DNA of 64,000 bases from Chryseobacterium sp. G0162. Lineage in GTDB: Bacteria; Bacteroidota; Bacteroidia; Flavobacteriales; Weeksellaceae. Below the pieces are notes generated by a model, which did not search any database, was not told the DNA's origin, and was given only the letters and a program-made list of their open reading frames with translations. A program made the position numbers and the translations under genes. The stretch spans positions 5,132,001-5,196,000 of the forward strand of contig NZ_CP033922.1 in assembly GCF_003815715.1 (NCBI RefSeq), in the 5' to 3' direction. This document shows positions 25,968-34,671 of the stretch, one piece after another. Numbering within the stretch: the stretch's first letter is position 1; every line of letters begins with the position of its first letter.

Positions 25968-26549
25968 CTATTTCTCCAAGGAAACCTTTTTTCTGATCTT
26001 GCTTAAAAATTCATGGGTAATTCCAAGATAGGATGCGATCTGTTGCTGGGTAAGCTTCTGTTCAAGTCCAGGGTATTTCTGTAAGAATTCAAGATAGCGC
26101 TTATCTGCTGTTTTTCCTGTTAAAGACAAAATCCTTCTCTGTAACGCCACGGACGACTGCTGATTCATGATCCTGAAAAGCTTTTCAATCTGAGGCATTG
26201 TTTCATAAAGATACTGCTTATCTTTTTTTGAGATCACCAATATTTCGCTATCCATAAGAGCCTCAATATTCAAAATACTCGGAACATCGTTAATCAGGCT
26301 GTCAATATCCGTGATCCACCAGCCTTCTTCAGCAAAATACAAGGTTTGTTCAAATCCGGCTTCATTCAGATAATAAACTTTGAAACAGCCATTCAGAACA
26401 AAACCTTCAAAAAGACAATAATCTCCCTCTTTCAGAACAGCATCCTTCTTTTTAAAGCTTTTCAACTTGAAAGGAGCAGAAAACTGACTGAACTCTTCCT
26501 CAGAAAGAGCAATATACCGGCTGACATTTTTATAAAGCAAATTGAACAT
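25968..26549 (-). CDS. Crp/Fnr-family transcriptional regulator
   Basis: A 193-residue protein: an N-terminal cyclic-nucleotide-binding beta-roll (about 15-115; KKDAVLKEGDYCLFEGFVLNG, then ITDIDSLINDVPSILNIEAL) and a C-terminal helix-turn-helix (about 145-190; LTQQQIASYLGITHEFLSKI). There are no Cys ligands for an Fnr iron-sulphur cluster. In Bacteroidota many such proteins lack cAMP-binding residues. Start: a -7 box at 26562-26569 lies inside the longest frame, so ATG 26549 is chosen over 26579. It lies 69 bases downstream of the isochorismatase-like hydrolase gene start region on the same strand order (regulator is after it), and could regulate that gene. Confidence 0.87.
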   Translation of the reverse strand: MFNLLYKNVSRYIALSEEEFSQFSAPFKLKSFKKKDAVLKEGDYCLFEGFVLNGCFKVYYLNEAGFEQTLYFAEEGWWITDIDSLINDVPSILNIEALMDSEILVISKKDKQYLYETMPQIEKLFRIMNQQSSVALQRRILSLTGKTADKRYLEFLQKYPGLEQKLTQQQIASYLGITHEFLSKIRKKVSLEK

Positions 26550-26561
26550 GATAATATTGAT

Positions 26562-26569
26562 CAAAAATA
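26562..26569 (-). promoter_or_regulatory. -7 box of the Crp-type regulator
   Basis: TATTTTTG on the minus strand, 13 bases upstream of ATG 26549. Overlapped by a weaker TATCTTTA 9 bases upstream. Its position rules out the upstream start at 26579. Confidence 0.5.
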
Positions 26570-26618
26570 AAGATACCAATATTCCTGATATCTTTATTCA
26601 TTAATAAGTTGGCGAGTT

Positions 26619-27263
26619 CTATTTTCCTTTTAAGAAATCCTCTGTATTGATGATATTCGCGTAAAGACCACCCAGTGCAGATATTCCTGCGAGGAAAGAC
26701 TGTTGAACATCCGATGCTTTTACAACCTGCCCGTTCAGCTCCCTATCTCTTGTTGCTGTAGCATCACCAATAATCGTGTTATTAAAACCAAAATCAAAAG
26801 CAGCTCTTGTCGTAGATTCCACACAGACATCCGTCATCATTCCCGTAATGACAAGGTTTTTAATATTTTTTGATTGAAGGGATTTCAATAGATCCGTATC
26901 CCTGAAACTGTTAGGAAAATGTTTTTCAATCACTTTCTCATCAACTGAAGGTGAAACCAGTGAATGAATTTCCGCTCCTGATGTCCCTGGCAAAAAGAAG
27001 ACAGCTCCCTCATTGGTTGCAATATGGCGGATATGGATGACAGGAAGATTATTCTCCCTGAAATATCCCAAAACCTGCTGAACATTTTTGCCTGCCTGTT
27101 CAGCTCTTTCTAATATCATTTTTCCTCCGGGAAAATAATCGTTCTGTACGTCGATAATTAATAATGCGGTGTTTTCCATTTTTCTTTTTTGTTGTGCGTT
27201 AGTTAATATCAGTGATAATAGAGTCAGACATAGAGTCAGTACGCTTTTCGATATATTTTTCAT
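26619..27263 (-). CDS. Isochorismatase-like cysteine hydrolase with a signal peptide
   Basis: A 214-residue protein whose catalytic domain (from about residue 29) has the isochorismatase-like fold: LLIIDVQNDYFPGG (catalytic Asp), HIRHIATNEGA, and MMTDVCVESTTRAAFDFG with the nucleophilic Cys. These enzymes cleave amides or ethers (for example nicotinamide or isochorismate). Unusually it begins with a clear signal peptide (MKNISKSVLTLCLTLLSLIL ending TNAQ), although the family is normally cytoplasmic and a Met at residue 29 would give a conventional cytoplasmic protein. A promoter box at 27282-27289 and no other start support the longer form. Transcribed towards the Crp-type gene. Confidence 0.88.
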   Translation of the reverse strand: MKNISKSVLTLCLTLLSLILTNAQQKRKMENTALLIIDVQNDYFPGGKMILERAEQAGKNVQQVLGYFRENNLPVIHIRHIATNEGAVFFLPGTSGAEIHSLVSPSVDEKVIEKHFPNSFRDTDLLKSLQSKNIKNLVITGMMTDVCVESTTRAAFDFGFNNTIIGDATATRDRELNGQVVKASDVQQSFLAGISALGGLYANIINTEDFLKGK

Positions 27264-27281
27264 TGATTACATTTTATGACA

Positions 27282-27289
27282 CAAAATTA
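27282..27289 (-). promoter_or_regulatory. -7 box of the isochorismatase-like gene
   Basis: TAATTTTG on the minus strand; TTTG repeats lie 8 and 15 bases further upstream. The predicted leader is about 12 bases and places the start at ATG 27263, so the signal peptide is transcribed. Confidence 0.5.
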
Positions 27290-27341
27290 TCCAACCTCAA
27301 ACATCAAACCTTTGAACTAGTTCAAAAACATATATCATCGA

Positions 27342-27373
27342 CAAATAAAAAACCGAAGGAAAATCCCCCGGTC
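27342..27373 (-). terminator. Terminator of the secreted-protein pair
   Basis: Imperfect hairpin ACCG (27352-27355) with CGGT (27369-27372), inner GGA/TCC pair, followed on the minus strand by T6. It lies 14 bases after the 166-residue gene. Confidence 0.55.
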
Positions 27374-27386
27374 TCATTCTTTTATC

Positions 27387-27887
27387 TTATTTCCAATAGC
27401 TCCATTTCAATCCATCAAATACCGCCATAGTTTTACTCACCGTGTCATAACACATCATTCCCGGATAAGGACTTTTAACATTAATATGGGGATCTGCTAT
27501 TTTGGGTAGTATTAAAGCTTTATCAGCCGACTCTAGCACCAATACTCCGGCAACCGTTGTTGTAGAATTCCCTATAATTACTCTATTAGGTCCCGGTACT
27601 TCAGCATTGGTATTGAAAGTAACATTATCAATAGAACCGGCATCACTAAGGGCAACCCATTCGGAACTATTTTTCATTTTTATGATTTTATCATTTTTAT
27701 CCATGAGAATCGTTCCGGCTCCAGCATCATTAGGCAATGTTTCTACTATGGGAAGTATAATACCATTAGTCGTATTAGCCGCAAAATCTAGAATTCCATC
27801 TCCATCTACCGTTTCTTTACTAATACCTACTTGAGCGAACATAAGATTAGTAAATAAAAATCCTGTGAGTACTATTATATTTTTCAT
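27387..27887 (-). CDS. Secreted protein with two copies of a G-x4-D...W module
   Basis: 166 residues. Signal peptide MKNIIVLTGFLFTNLMFAQ. The mature part holds two similar units: GIILPIVETLP then G-T-x-x-x-D...NSSEW (about 48-78), and ALILPKIADP then G-M-M-C-Y-D-T...FDGLKW near the C-terminus. In both, the Gly and the Trp are exactly 20 residues apart. The same unit ends the 573-frame neighbour encoded just upstream. No type IX sorting domain is recognisable. It is 23 bases downstream of that neighbour, so the two are co-transcribed. Units of this kind occur in uncharacterised flavobacterial secreted proteins; I assign no function. Confidence 0.7.
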   Translation of the reverse strand: MKNIIVLTGFLFTNLMFAQVGISKETVDGDGILDFAANTTNGIILPIVETLPNDAGAGTILMDKNDKIIKMKNSSEWVALSDAGSIDNVTFNTNAEVPGPNRVIIGNSTTTVAGVLVLESADKALILPKIADPHINVKSPYPGMMCYDTVSKTMAVFDGLKWSYWK

Positions 27888-27910
27888 TTTCTCTTTTTAA
27901 ATCTAAACTA

Positions 27911-29599
27911 TTATTCATTACAAGATCTTACAATGCAATTCCATGACGTACCGTTATATAACTTAAAACAACTATCAGCAGTATCGAATATCAGCATTCC
28001 TTCTACCGGAATAGCAATACTTGCAGCTGTGGTCCTGGTAATAACAAGACCTTTATTTCTTGACTCTAGAGCAATAAATCCGTTCGGAATAATGCCTGGC
28101 CAATTTGCCTGCATCCCTGTTTGACCTGTAATTCCAAATTTTGTCATACTATCAGGCGTCCCCGCAGCAGGTTCTTTAGTACAATAGGTCTGAAGATTAG
28201 TTCCGAAAGTAAAATATTGATTAGTAGGAAACAAATAATTGAATACAGCTTTGCCATTTACAAAACCTGTAGCTGGAATCAACTTTACATTTTGGGTAAA
28301 TCCGGCGTCATCGGCTACCAGCATAAATATTTTATCTGTTGGTAATATATCAGTATATCTTGAAAGGTCTGCCTGTAACCATGTTGGGTCCTGATCATTC
28401 ATTTTCTGTGCCAACCAACTTCTCTGAATAATCTTTCCTGAAGTTGTCCCAAAATTTACTAATGGCAGATCCTGAATGTTATTATCCCCCATTACCAAAA
28501 AGGTGTTATCTTTAGAAAAAGGTGTTCTGCTTACATCAGCATTTGGTACAATAAAATCATTAGTTGTAGCGGCTATAAGCATACTATTATTATCCTCATT
28601 AATACTATTGCTTACTTTTTGGTTCAGAACCGACATATCATCTCTCGCAATTCCAAAAATATTATTATTGAAAGCAGCATTCAAACTAGAATCCCATGTA
28701 ACTGCCTGATCAGAATTCAGATAATTTAGGGGCTGTTCTAACGTAATTCCATACTTGATACCAAGATAAGAATTCACTCTCTGCCTTTCTATAGGAGTTT
28801 GTGTTTCTGAATATAAAATAAATTCTCCTATTCGGTCTCCAGCAAGCGATGACGAACCTGATCCACCATCATTATCCATCAAAAGGACCAACCCCGGATA
28901 ATTGTATATAGAAGAAACATCATTTGATGGACCGCCATAGGCAAGACCATTGTTATCAAAAAAATATTTCACATCTTCACCTACGATATCATTATAATAT
29001 GACTGAATACTGGGTACATTAGTTTCTATGGTGTTGATAGCATTTGTTCCAAAAAAAACGTCACCGGATTCTTTTTCATTATAAAACTCTGGACGATTGG
29101 TTCTTGTTCCAAAAAATGGAGATTGCCATACGCCCGCAATATCTGTAGGATTGGAACTTCGGGTAGTTCCATTCATTACAAAAACGGTTCGGTAGGTGGC
29201 TGATGCTGTTCGGGTAAGATGGGTATATGAAGTAAGTGATTTTGTAATATCATCAGGAAAACCTGATGGAAATTTGTATCCGGATCTATACCCATTAGTA
29301 CTGACAACTTCTATGGCAGGATTAAAATTAAAGCTCGGAATTGATGTAGCAGAACGATAAACCGGTATAGCTTCTACTCCAGGATCTGCATAATAACCTG
29401 GGATTCCCTGGTTGGCTATACCATTTACTCCACCTGTTTTTTGATTCTCCCAGATGGAAACTTGTGTATTGTCAGTTGTTGTAGCTGTACCCGCATCGGC
29501 TTTCACCCATATCTGTAAATTACTGGAAACACCACCCGGAGATTGCGCCCATAGCATACAATTACCCAACAAGAACACTAAGAGCAGTTCTTTTCTCAT
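27911..29599 (-). CDS. Large secreted protein, LamG-like N-terminal region, shared C-terminal module
   Basis: About 562 residues starting at ATG 29599 (MRKELLLVFLLGNCMLWAQ signal peptide); the longer frame to 29632 would hide the signal peptide behind 11 charged residues. After the signal: LQIWVKADAGT and the ...FILYSETQTPIERQRVNSYLGIKYGITL segment, a combination seen in flavobacterial surface proteins with DUF8202/concanavalin-like domains; then a domain ending TFGTNLQTYC. The C-terminus repeats the module of the small gene downstream: GLVITR...PVEGMLIFDT...YNGTSW. No classical type IX domain. First gene of a two-gene unit. Probably an extracellular or surface adhesin-like protein; function unknown. 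Confidence 0.72.
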   Translation of the reverse strand: MRKELLLVFLLGNCMLWAQSPGGVSSNLQIWVKADAGTATTTDNTQVSIWENQKTGGVNGIANQGIPGYYADPGVEAIPVYRSATSIPSFNFNPAIEVVSTNGYRSGYKFPSGFPDDITKSLTSYTHLTRTASATYRTVFVMNGTTRSSNPTDIAGVWQSPFFGTRTNRPEFYNEKESGDVFFGTNAINTIETNVPSIQSYYNDIVGEDVKYFFDNNGLAYGGPSNDVSSIYNYPGLVLLMDNDGGSGSSSLAGDRIGEFILYSETQTPIERQRVNSYLGIKYGITLEQPLNYLNSDQAVTWDSSLNAAFNNNIFGIARDDMSVLNQKVSNSINEDNNSMLIAATTNDFIVPNADVSRTPFSKDNTFLVMGDNNIQDLPLVNFGTTSGKIIQRSWLAQKMNDQDPTWLQADLSRYTDILPTDKIFMLVADDAGFTQNVKLIPATGFVNGKAVFNYLFPTNQYFTFGTNLQTYCTKEPAAGTPDSMTKFGITGQTGMQANWPGIIPNGFIALESRNKGLVITRTTAASIAIPVEGMLIFDTADSCFKLYNGTSWNCIVRSCNE

Positions 29600-30094
29600 T
29601 GATCTATTTTTAATGTTTGTATCTATTTTCAAATCAGCAAATCAAGTAAAGAATCACCAATTCACTAAGAAGGATGGAATATGGAAGTTGATTAAAAAGT
29701 AAAATTTATACAGTTTTTTTTCCTTATGTATACTATCTATTAAGATGGTAAAGCATACAACATAAAAAACTTATTAATTTCAACCAGATCACAAATATAT
29801 GAAATATTTTTTTCAATTTAAGAAAGGTAATTTGATTGAAATAATTAATATTTTTTATATATTTTAAATTTAAATTCAAGTATGTTTTTGAAACATTCTA
29901 AAAGAAATACCGATCAATTAATATAATTTAACAGCTCTGTATTTGGATAAACAAAAAAAATAACCTTATTTTTATTTCAGCCAATATTTATAACACAAAA
30001 TATTTTTTAATCAGCTTTAAATAATTGTAGTAAAAAGTGAGCATTACAAAATGTTTTTTGAAGAAAAAGATTCTTTTTAGTATTGAAAAAATAT
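29600..30094. other. AT-rich non-coding spacer
   Basis: About 495 bases between the divergent secreted-protein and ftsK genes, extremely AT-rich, with no convincing reading frame, repeat or tRNA. The secreted-protein promoter must lie here but I see no exact TAnnTTTG on the minus strand near 29600-29700. Confidence 0.4.
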
Positions 30095-30102
30095 TAAATT
30101 TG
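30095..30102 (+). promoter_or_regulatory. -7 box of ftsK
   Basis: TAAATTTG, exact TAnnTTTG, 15 bases before ATG 30117. It shows that the TTG at 30108 is at or before the transcript start and is not the real initiator. No clear -33. Confidence 0.55.
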
Positions 30103-30116
30103 CCACATTGATATTT

Positions 30117-32723
30117 ATGGATAAAAAGACACAAAAAAAACCGACTGAATCGCCTGAAAAAGGCAGGATTTTATCTAAGCCACGCATATTTTTCGGGCTT
30201 ACTTTTATACTGTTCTCCGCTGTTCTCGCTTTATCATTCATTTCCTATTTAATGAACTGGAAATCTGATCAAAGCCAGGCAGGAACTATGCTGGACAAAA
30301 GTATAAAATCATCAAATATTTTCGGTAAGGCCGGAGATTGGTTTGGAAACATTTTCATATTTGAAAGTATTGGTATAGCCTCATTTATTATAGCCTTTTT
30401 ATTTCTTGTTGTTGGAACATTGATCCTTAAAAAGAAAACTTTCAAGCCATGGAAAACAATTGGTCATTCCCTGTTTTTCATTTGCTGGCTTCCTATTTTT
30501 ATGGGAGCACTTACCAAAGGACAAGGAGTTCTGGGAGGTGTTTACGGATACCAGATTATGGATTACTTAAATGCTATTATCGGATCTGTAGGATTATGGA
30601 CTGTATTGGCTGCAAGTATCCTTTTGTATTTTATTCTTGAATTTAATCTTCGCCCAAGTTCTATTAAAGCAAAACTAAACAAGATCAACGAGAACACCAT
30701 TGGAAAAGTAAAATCAATGATGCCTGACTCTGATGAAGATTTTGAAGCTGATGAAGAATTAAAAGAAGAAACGGACGAAATAGAAATCGAAGAACATACA
30801 ACACCTAATGTTACGGTAAGTGATATTACCAATTCTACATCTAATAATTCAATCAATAAGGGTAAGGAACCGGAACCGGTAAATATTCCAAAGGGATTCC
30901 CGGAAGTTTCTGCCACAAATACTATTGATACAATATCTACTCCTAATCATACATCATTTGACAATGAGCCTCAGGAGGCTTCTCAACCTGTCAGTTTAAA
31001 CCTTTCTGCAAAACCAACAGTTCCGGTTTCAAGCCCGGAGGAAGCTTTTGACATCAGGCCTTCTGCTCCTGTTACCGCTCCGGCACCTGTAGTTCCTGTA
31101 TCACCAGCCTCTACACAGGAAAACATTAAATTTAATGTAGAAGTAGCACCAGTAATTGATGTTTTGGATGATTCCGATAAAAAATCCCAGGAACTGGTAG
31201 ATAAGCATGGCTTATATGACCATACATTAGATCTGGCTAATTTCCAGATGCCACCTGTTGAGTTGTTAAAAGACTATGGTAACGAAGAAATTTCCATTAA
31301 CAAAGAAGAATTAGAAGAAAATAAAAACAAAATCGTTGGACTTCTGAAGAACTTCAACGTAGGAATTGCCGAGATCAAAGCAACGATCGGTCCAACAGTT
31401 ACGCTATACGAAATTGTTCCGGAAGCAGGAATTCGTGTTGCAGCGATTAAAAAGTTACAGGACGATATTGCATTGAACCTTTCCGCATTGGGAATCAGAA
31501 TCATTGCTCCAATGCCAGGAAAAGGAACAATCGGTATTGAAGTACCGAGAAAAAACCCAACAATGGTTTCGATGCGTTCTGTCATTGCATCTCATAAATT
31601 CCAGAATACAGACATGGATCTTCCGGTGGTTTTCGGAAAAACGATTTCCAATGAGATTTTCATGGCTGACCTTTCCAAAATGCCTCACTTATTGATGGCG
31701 GGAGCAACAGGACAAGGTAAATCTGTCGGAATTAATGCTATTCTTACTTCCCTACTCTACAAGAAACACCCAAGCGAACTGAAATTCGTAATGGTTGACC
31801 CTAAGAAAGTAGAGCTTTCTCTATATTCAAAAATTGAAAGACATTATTTAGCGAAATTACCGGATGCGGAAGAAGCTATCATCACAGATACCAATAAAGT
31901 AATCAATACCCTGAACTCTCTGTGTATTGAAATGGATACAAGATATGACCTTCTTAAAAATGCGTTCTGTAAAAACCTGAAAGAATACAATAAAAAGTTC
32001 GCAGAAAGAAAATTAAACCCTGAAAACGGTCATCGTTTCCTTCCTTATATCGTATTGGTAGTAGACGAATTTGCAGACTTAATCATGACTGCCGGAAAAG
32101 AGGTAGAATTACCGATTGCCCGATTGGCACAGCTGGCAAGAGCCGTGGGAATTCACCTTATTGTTGCTACCCAAAGACCCTCTGTAAATGTAATTACAGG
32201 TATGATTAAAGCTAACTTCCCGGCAAGAGCTGCCTTTAGAGTAATCTCAAGTGTCGATTCAAGAACAATCCTCGACTCTCCCGGAGCAGACCAGTTGATT
32301 GGTAAAGGAGACATGCTGTACTTCAATGGTAATGAAATTTTAAGACTTCAGTGTGCCTTTGTAGATACTCCCGAAGTGGAAAGACTTGCAGAATATATTG
32401 GTGAACAAAAAGGATATTCATCTGCATTCCTTCTACCGGAATATGTTTCAGAAGATGCCAACAGTTCTGCTGTAGGTTCTTTTGATCCTAATGAAAAGGA
32501 TGCTTTATTTGAAGAAGCGGCAAGAATCATTGTTTCTACACAACAGGGATCTACTTCAATGCTTCAAAGACAATTGAAACTAGGATACAACAGAGCCGGA
32601 AGAATCATGGATCAGCTGGAAGCAAGTGGTATTGTAGGTGGATTTAATGGAGCGAAAGCAAGAGAAGTTATTATTAGTGACCTTCATTCTTTGGAGCAAT
32701 TCCTTGAAGATCTAAGAAACTAA
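30117..32723 (+). CDS. ftsK: DNA translocase FtsK
   Basis: An 868-residue septal DNA pump for chromosome segregation at division. N-terminus: four membrane helices (about 27-50, 82-105, 115-140, 150-175 region). A 200-residue Pro/Ser/Thr/Glu-rich linker follows. The motor domain (about 380-780) has Walker A GATGQGKS and Walker B VLVVDEFADL. The last 60-70 residues form the gamma winged helix (STQQGSTSMLQRQLKLGYNR) that reads chromosome polarity signals (KOPS). Start at ATG 30117, after the -7 box at 30095-30102. It is followed by a lipoprotein gene, a secreted-protein gene and the LolA-like gene, a common flavobacterial order. Confidence 0.97.
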   Translation: MDKKTQKKPTESPEKGRILSKPRIFFGLTFILFSAVLALSFISYLMNWKSDQSQAGTMLDKSIKSSNIFGKAGDWFGNIFIFESIGIASFIIAFLFLVVGTLILKKKTFKPWKTIGHSLFFICWLPIFMGALTKGQGVLGGVYGYQIMDYLNAIIGSVGLWTVLAASILLYFILEFNLRPSSIKAKLNKINENTIGKVKSMMPDSDEDFEADEELKEETDEIEIEEHTTPNVTVSDITNSTSNNSINKGKEPEPVNIPKGFPEVSATNTIDTISTPNHTSFDNEPQEASQPVSLNLSAKPTVPVSSPEEAFDIRPSAPVTAPAPVVPVSPASTQENIKFNVEVAPVIDVLDDSDKKSQELVDKHGLYDHTLDLANFQMPPVELLKDYGNEEISINKEELEENKNKIVGLLKNFNVGIAEIKATIGPTVTLYEIVPEAGIRVAAIKKLQDDIALNLSALGIRIIAPMPGKGTIGIEVPRKNPTMVSMRSVIASHKFQNTDMDLPVVFGKTISNEIFMADLSKMPHLLMAGATGQGKSVGINAILTSLLYKKHPSELKFVMVDPKKVELSLYSKIERHYLAKLPDAEEAIITDTNKVINTLNSLCIEMDTRYDLLKNAFCKNLKEYNKKFAERKLNPENGHRFLPYIVLVVDEFADLIMTAGKEVELPIARLAQLARAVGIHLIVATQRPSVNVITGMIKANFPARAAFRVISSVDSRTILDSPGADQLIGKGDMLYFNGNEILRLQCAFVDTPEVERLAEYIGEQKGYSSAFLLPEYVSEDANSSAVGSFDPNEKDALFEEAARIIVSTQQGSTSMLQRQLKLGYNRAGRIMDQLEASGIVGGFNGAKAREVIISDLHSLEQFLEDLRN

Positions 32724-32750
32724 TCAATCATAAAAAGTATTCTTCTACAA

Positions 32751-32793
32751 AATAATCCCGGGTATTTTTAAACAATATTGCCCGGGAAATATT
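32751..32793 (+). other. GC-rich CCCGGG hairpin between ftsK and the lipoprotein gene
   Basis: TCCCGGG (32756-32762) and CCCGGGA (32781-32787) form a strong stem with an 18-base AT-rich loop, with weaker outer pairing (AATA/TATT). It is not followed by a T-run, so it is not a textbook intrinsic terminator; it may slow decay or separate the ftsK transcript from the next gene. Confidence 0.5.
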
Positions 32794-32813
32794 ATATAAT
32801 ATTCGTTCAAACT

Positions 32814-33281
32814 ATGATCATGAAAATTACAATAAAACAATCTATCAAATTGGGTCTTTTTGCCTCTACCCTTACACTATCTTCATGCGCTTTACGATCC
32901 GTTCCCAGCGAATATACTTCTGTAAAAATGGAAGTCATTGACAATAATACCCTCGGAAACGGCAAAGTACTTATTTATAATGGAGCAGGTGCTCTCCACA
33001 AAATGGATAATACGGCAAGATTAAACATTGTACTTGATGGTAAATCTCTGGGGCAGATCAGACCAAAAGAATATGTTATTGTTGATTTAGAGAATGGAAA
33101 ACATGAGTTCACTGCTCTTCACATAGATATGGTAAATATGAGAAGTAAACATCCGGTTGAAATCAATCCAAACACTAAAGTTATTAAAATTGAACCTACC
33201 ATTACTTCTAATAAATTAACTGTAACCAATATTCTCCCTGAAAACTTTGAAAGGTATGTTGAAAGGCCTGAGACCAGATAA
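32814..33281 (+). CDS. Hypothetical lipoprotein
   Basis: 155 residues. A signal peptide with lipobox (FASTLTLSSC) is followed by a mature domain of about 125 residues with repeated beta strands (KVLIYNGAGALHKM, LNIVLDGKSLGQIRPKEYVIVDL, KHEFTALHIDM), resembling small periplasmic immunoglobulin-like lipoprotein folds. I do not recognise a named family. Start: the ATG at 32814 (or 32820) is used; the longest frame begins at a TTG inside the CCCGGG hairpin. Downstream of ftsK and upstream of another envelope protein gene. Confidence 0.75.
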   Translation: MIMKITIKQSIKLGLFASTLTLSSCALRSVPSEYTSVKMEVIDNNTLGNGKVLIYNGAGALHKMDNTARLNIVLDGKSLGQIRPKEYVIVDLENGKHEFTALHIDMVNMRSKHPVEINPNTKVIKIEPTITSNKLTVTNILPENFERYVERPETR

Positions 33282-33322
33282 TTTGCAACACAATACATAT
33301 TAAATTAACCATAAAACTTTAC

Positions 33323-33805
33323 ATGAGAAAATTATTATTTGGGCTGTTCTTTACTTCAGCTGTAGTATGCCTGTCTGCTCAGAGTTCTGCTTCCAATACC
33401 CTTAACAAGGAGTATTTTAAAGAGAAAACATTAGTTTTTACTTATAATACATCCAGTGTTGAGAACTTTAATGTAGAAGGGCCTCATGCAGGTATGTTTA
33501 TTCAGCCTGATGTAAAAAAGACATTCGAAGAGGCTGTATCTGAAATGGCGAAAGAAACCAAAATCAACTTAATTAATGGTAATGATTCCAGTGCAGATCA
33601 GATAGATTCAAAAATACTGGATATTACATGGGAGTTCAAACTATTTAGTGCAGAACTGACAACAAAAGTAAACTTTAATGTCAATAACCAGAATTATATG
33701 AGTACCGGAAGCTTTAAAAATATGGGTGGAGGGTCCGAGAGAAAAAATCTGAAAAAAGCTTTAAAAAATTCAATTCATAATTTTTTACTTGAGTATCAAA
33801 AATAA
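33323..33805 (+). CDS. Hypothetical secreted/periplasmic protein
   Basis: 160 residues with a clear signal peptide (MRKLLFGLFFTSAVVCLSAQ) and a mature domain with alternating strands (KTLVFTYNTSSVENF, ILDITWEFKLFSAELTTKVN) and a Lys-rich C-terminal helix. No family recognised. It lies 41 bases after the lipoprotein gene in the same direction, 110 bases before the LolA-like gene, so possibly part of the same envelope-related transcript. Confidence 0.75.
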   Translation: MRKLLFGLFFTSAVVCLSAQSSASNTLNKEYFKEKTLVFTYNTSSVENFNVEGPHAGMFIQPDVKKTFEEAVSEMAKETKINLINGNDSSADQIDSKILDITWEFKLFSAELTTKVNFNVNNQNYMSTGSFKNMGGGSERKNLKKALKNSIHNFLLEYQK

Positions 33806-33915
33806 GAAGTATTTTTTGGAACAGTTTTTGGAAGAATAGCATAAATACAAGGAAAAAGCGTTATTACTTTACCCTTGAAAGTTTAAAATTATCTAAAGAT
33901 TATTAAATAAGAAAA

Positions 33916-34563
33916 ATGAAGAATATTATTTCAAAAGTTATATTGGGAAGTTTTGTGGTAGGTGCAGTAGGTATGGCGAATGCTCAGAAAATAGATGCAA
34001 AAGCTAAAAAGATATTGGATGACATTACAGCCAATTACAATTCTAAAAAGAATTCTTACTTCAAATTTTCTTTTGGAAGCGGATTGAACGGGCAGGTTAA
34101 TAAAACAGAGCCCGGTATTTACTATACTGCGGGAGATAAATACAAGTTGAAGATCATGGATACAGAACAGATCTTCGATGGAAATAAAATCTACAATATC
34201 AACGCTGATGATATGGAAGTCACTATTGCAAAACCTAACGGAAGCAGTGCTATGTTCTCCCCTATCAACTATCTTACGAACTACAGAAACGAATACAACG
34301 TAACTTATAACGGTAAGAAAACAGTAAATGGAGTAAACACAGATTTCATTAAGCTTACTCCGGTAAAAGCCAACGGAATTCAATTTGTATATCTTTTTGT
34401 AGACTCTGCAAAAAAACAAATGGTAAAACTTGAGCAACACGGAAACAACAAAGATGTTGCAGTGATTGCGATCAAAGAATACAAAGAGAATCAGGATCTG
34501 GATCCTAATATGTTCGTTTTTGACAAAAATAAGTTCAAAAACTATGTCATTACAGAACTTTAA
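33916..34563 (+). CDS. LolA-like outer-membrane lipoprotein carrier protein
   Basis: 215 residues. Signal peptide MKNIISKVILGSFVVGAVGM...ANAQ; the mature part matches the LolA fold: AKKILDDITANYNSKKNSYFK (first helix), beta strands with a hydrophobic interior, GIYYTAGDKYKLKIMDTEQIFDGNKIYNINADD, and VYLFVDSAKKQMVKLEQHG, ending in a PNMFVFDKNKFK helix/strand. LolA carries lipoproteins across the periplasm from LolCDE to the outer membrane. Bacteroidota have divergent LolA and usually lack LolB. The gene follows the ftsK group and precedes an LptF/G-like gene, an arrangement seen widely in the phylum. Confidence 0.87.
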   Translation: MKNIISKVILGSFVVGAVGMANAQKIDAKAKKILDDITANYNSKKNSYFKFSFGSGLNGQVNKTEPGIYYTAGDKYKLKIMDTEQIFDGNKIYNINADDMEVTIAKPNGSSAMFSPINYLTNYRNEYNVTYNGKKTVNGVNTDFIKLTPVKANGIQFVYLFVDSAKKQMVKLEQHGNNKDVAVIAIKEYKENQDLDPNMFVFDKNKFKNYVITEL

Positions 34564-34631
34564 AAGTTGATAATCAAAAAAGTAAATTCACTTTTTGATT
34601 ATTTCACTTCTGAAAAAAAATAACAAAATAT

Positions 34632-34657
34632 AAAAGCCGCAAGTTTGCGGCTTTTTG
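34632..34657 (+). terminator. Terminator after the LolA-like gene
   Basis: Perfect stem AAAAGCCGCAA (34632-34642) with TTGCGGCTTTT (34645-34655), 2-base loop, then T. A weaker AT-rich hairpin, GATAATCAAAAA with TTTTTGATTAT, lies between it and the stop codon (34568-34602). Confidence 0.8.
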
Positions 34658-34659
34658 AT

Positions 34660-34667
34660 TAATTTTG
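34660..34667 (+). promoter_or_regulatory. -7 box directly before lptF/G
   Basis: TAATTTTG, exact TAnnTTTG, only 4 bases before ATG 34672. If used, the mRNA would be nearly leaderless. It also begins within the T-rich end of the preceding terminator. Confidence 0.4.
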
Positions 34668-34671
34668 GCGC

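Noticed and set aside
33931..34440. 169-codon minus-strand frame in the LolA-like gene
   Set aside because: Antisense shadow; the sense strand has a signal peptide and the LolA pattern.
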